Positions 14,601 through 15,510 of a DNA stretch of 15,510 nt are shown piece by piece. Both the position numbers and the translations under genes were made by a program. Position 1 is the stretch's first letter, and each line of letters starts with the position of its first letter. This stretch comes from CAZYTO01 sp964650405 (GTDB lineage Bacteria; Acidobacteriota; Thermoanaerobaculia; Gp7-AA8), in the NCBI GenBank assembly GCA_964650405.1, contig CAZYTO010000126.1, positions 1 through 15,510 on the forward strand. The letters run 5' to 3'. The notes beneath the pieces were generated by a model. That model was not told where the DNA came from, did not search any database, and worked only from the letters and a program-made list of their open reading frames with translations.

Positions 14601-15112
14601 ACGATGGCGTGATTGAACTCACCGAAGCCGGGCAGGTCGTCGCTCACGTCGAGGTCGTCGCCGGCGCGCAGCAGCACGACATGCGCGGGCAGGCCGGCTT
14701 CGCGGAGCATGGCCGTCAGCAGCGTAGCCTTGTCCTTGCAGTCGCCGTACTTGTGCCCGAGAACCTCTTCGGGGCGCCGCGGGATCACCGAGCCTTCCCC
14801 GAGCTCCACGCCCGCGTAGCGGATGTCCTTCTGAATGGCGGCCAGGATCTTCGCCACGACTTCGTCGCGCTTGCTCGATGTGCCGATGGCCGCCTTCACG
14901 AGCGGCGAGAGCGCCGGGGAGGAGCCGGCGATCTGCTTGTCGACGATCTCCGAGTAGCGCTGGGCCACGTCCTGCCAGGACTTGCCGGTGGAGAAGGCGA
15001 TGTAGGGCCGCGCCGACTGGTCGTAGGGGAGGTTCCACTCGACGTAGTCGATGGCCTTGAGCGGTCCTGTCTCGAACGTCGTGACCTGCCGGCCGCCGGC
15101 TTCCTGTTTCAC
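11642..15112 (-). CDS. DUF3857/transglutaminase-like protein with TPR repeats, main part
   Basis: This 1156-residue frame is the main part of a very long protein whose N-terminus lies beyond the window. The transglutaminase-like core has a full catalytic triad: Cys125 (HKYGDCKDKATLL), His168 (FGEFNHAIVVV) and Asp182 (LWIDPTDEFA). It follows DUF3857-type sequence, the usual order in this family. From about residue 450, TPR-like repeats run nearly to the end (GDIGGALAEFRKLTVAHPKEARHHADVARSLL; GAIAALKKARELAPKDEQ; late units such as LRSGDYSKCESWYRKLI and AAAAYHRVEKPKD). Family members are usually exported; activity and substrate are unknown. The GTG at 15112 is probably not a true start: upstream coding continues in another frame after a 1-nt shift near 15131. 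No RBS is evident. Confidence 0.87.
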   Translation of the reverse strand: MKQEAGGRQVTTFETGPLKAIDYVEWNLPYDQSARPYIAFSTGKSWQDVAQRYSEIVDKQIAGSSPALSPLVKAAIGTSSKRDEVVAKILAAIQKDIRYAGVELGEGSVIPRRPEEVLGHKYGDCKDKATLLTAMLREAGLPAHVVLLRAGDDLDVSDDLPGFGEFNHAIVVVDGERPLWIDPTDEFARAGELPVMDQGRHGLIAAPKTTALVAAPVSDAPVNHIVETRTFNMVEEGKAAVTEVTEASGAADSFARRFYAQSDRKRYRDAMENYVKGHYMAKKLNDVSTTDLHDLSKPFDLTLDIAEAGRGPTQDGEAVVAIFPVALVESLPWPLRDATDDEDDPQATSTHPKHRKREHDFVFQMPYEKEWHYRIVPPAGFTARPLPANETAKVGTGTLTREYKQQPDGVVLVTMKYDSGKRRLTGAEFEATRKAVKELGDGKPVLIGFDAVGEAKLNAGDIGGALAEFRKLTVAHPKEARHHADVARSLLAGGMGDAAREEMKKGIEIEPQYPRGWYIDGLVLEHDLFGRRFHKGFDREGAIAALKKARELAPKDEQIGARVELAKLYEVGDDGSIFGRGARTDLAIAEYQGIAEDLKDERFQGDLLLALANAGRFADMRDLAKKVKDADQRDLGTVVAAAALEGTPGAMRALNALDQNQRRKIMEAAGGTLATLRLYTHAADLLEQAAQTSPKATELRGQVDLLRKARKIDAAAIPDDDPKGTVQKMFAEVFLNADLHAVGKYFASDVQSLLNYDNDEDAPTASLSALRVQLNHDNTPLAFVIDMTFAGLQFVPEGDDATGYRIKMRNQSAEGSDAIYVVKEGNKYRVSGYNRLPELVGFRALKFAQAGDTEKARRWLNWAREDVSSGNGDDPLSGSPFAKLWAKGKQSATVDEEKVAAAALMLRAPFLTTSLPILTGSRATLTGERQNAVDSALALAYAGSKQWTELEPVARRLRTVYPDSVEAFGFLATALYEQDKRTDADQLAGDRLTKLPNDPDALRMLAQSALRSGDYSKCESWYRKLIDGTTANAGDYNNAAWNALFIGATKSLETALEDARRATALPNSGAAALHTLATLYAETGKTLEARDALLRSMDDAGRDDPAPHDWYVLGRIAEDYGATDAAAAAYHRVEKPKDTLNGSTYVLAQKRLKNLK

Positions 15113-15510
15113 GGCGTCGAGCTGCGGGAGGTGCGATTGACGAGACGGAGGTTGAGGCCCGCGGGCGTGTCGAGCACGAGGCGGGCGCGGTGCACCGGTA
15201 CGCTGCGGCCGAAGAAGAAGCGGCCGGTGCGCCCCGAGGCGATCATGGGGTTGTTGTCCTTATAGGTGATCACCTGCTCGACCACCGAGCCGACGCCGAC
15301 ACCGGGCAGGGGCGCGTGGAGCACCCGGTTGTCGCTGAAGATGTCGAGCGACTCCTCGGGGGCGGGCGTCTCGGAGAGGGCGCGGGCGTCAAGCTCGTGA
15401 ACCGAGCCGTCGCGCGCGATGACCCGGGCCTGGATGACCGGCTTGTCCTGGTACCACGGCGCCCACAGCGCCTCCACCGAAGACCAGTGCTCCACTCCCG
15501 AGTCGTTCGC
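15109..15510 (-). pseudogene. DUF3857 domain, upstream piece of the same gene (frameshifted, 5' end outside window)
   Basis: The minus strand is open from the right edge (reading ANDSGVEHWSSVEALW) to a TGA at 15109-15111. The sequence is the N-terminal DUF3857 region (RVIARDGSVHELDARALSE, IFSDNRVLHAPLPGVGVGSVVEQVI, VPVHRARLVLDTPAGLNLRL) that normally precedes the transglutaminase core. After LRLVNR the homologous text moves to the next frame and reads LPQLDAVKQEAGGRQV into the 11642-15112 frame. Reading GTC AAT CGC, then AC, then CTC CCG CAG restores it, so one base appears to be missing near 15131-15132. I cannot tell whether this is a real frameshift or a sequence error. The true start is outside the window. 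Confidence 0.8.

Noticed and set aside
12785..15265. Plus-strand frames of 484 and 328 codons opposite the transglutaminase gene
   Set aside because: Antisense shadows of the TPR and transglutaminase coding sequence; low-complexity products.

Overview
The window is about 15.5 kb of bacterial DNA that is roughly two-thirds G+C by eye. It is densely coded, with long Arg-rich shadow ORFs opposite most real genes. The mix of a selenocysteine formate dehydrogenase with an NrfD-type membrane subunit, a DUF3857/transglutaminase/TPR giant protein, a large TPR protein and a secreted matrixin-like protease would fit Acidobacteriota. That placement is an inference from gene style with no marker gene behind it. 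Two gene interruptions (an in-frame TAG and a 1-nt frameshift) could be real, or could be consensus errors in a draft or metagenome assembly.

Left part (1-6753), a formate dehydrogenase locus. On the minus strand are a partial AraC-type regulator (runs off the left edge) and fdhD, the sulfurtransferase needed to activate the Mo/W cofactor. Divergent from fdhD is the structural operon fdhA-fdhB-nrfD, joined by ATGA stop/start overlaps. fdhA carries an in-frame TGA that is almost certainly selenocysteine: the surrounding protein motif is the FDH active-site motif, and a bSECIS-like hairpin with a GGTCT loop sits at the E. coli fdhF spacing. FdhA reduces its cofactor with formate, FdhB relays electrons through four Fe-S clusters, and the NrfD-like protein would pass them to quinone. 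The NrfD reading frame is broken by one TAG.

Middle part (6754-10210). On the minus strand are an RDD membrane protein and a long TPR protein with seven FSFD-type short repeats and one membrane segment. ridA diverges from the TPR gene.

Right part (10292-15510). A secreted HExxHxxGxxH metalloprotease points right. A very long minus-strand DUF3857-transglutaminase-TPR protein enters from the right edge, with one frameshift near its 5' end in this window.

The most unusual signal lies between the genes. Three intergenic regions (735-861, 1673-1766, 9706-9797) are almost filled by inverted repeats whose arms are built of imperfect tandem heptamers. The heptamer differs in each place (CGAACAA, CGAAGGG, CGAGCGG), but the 7-nt period, the inverted layout and a loose CGARNRR form are kept. 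A one-armed relative lies inside fdhA (3884-3911), and a weak degenerate candidate lies at 11561-11610. I do not recognise this as a named element family.
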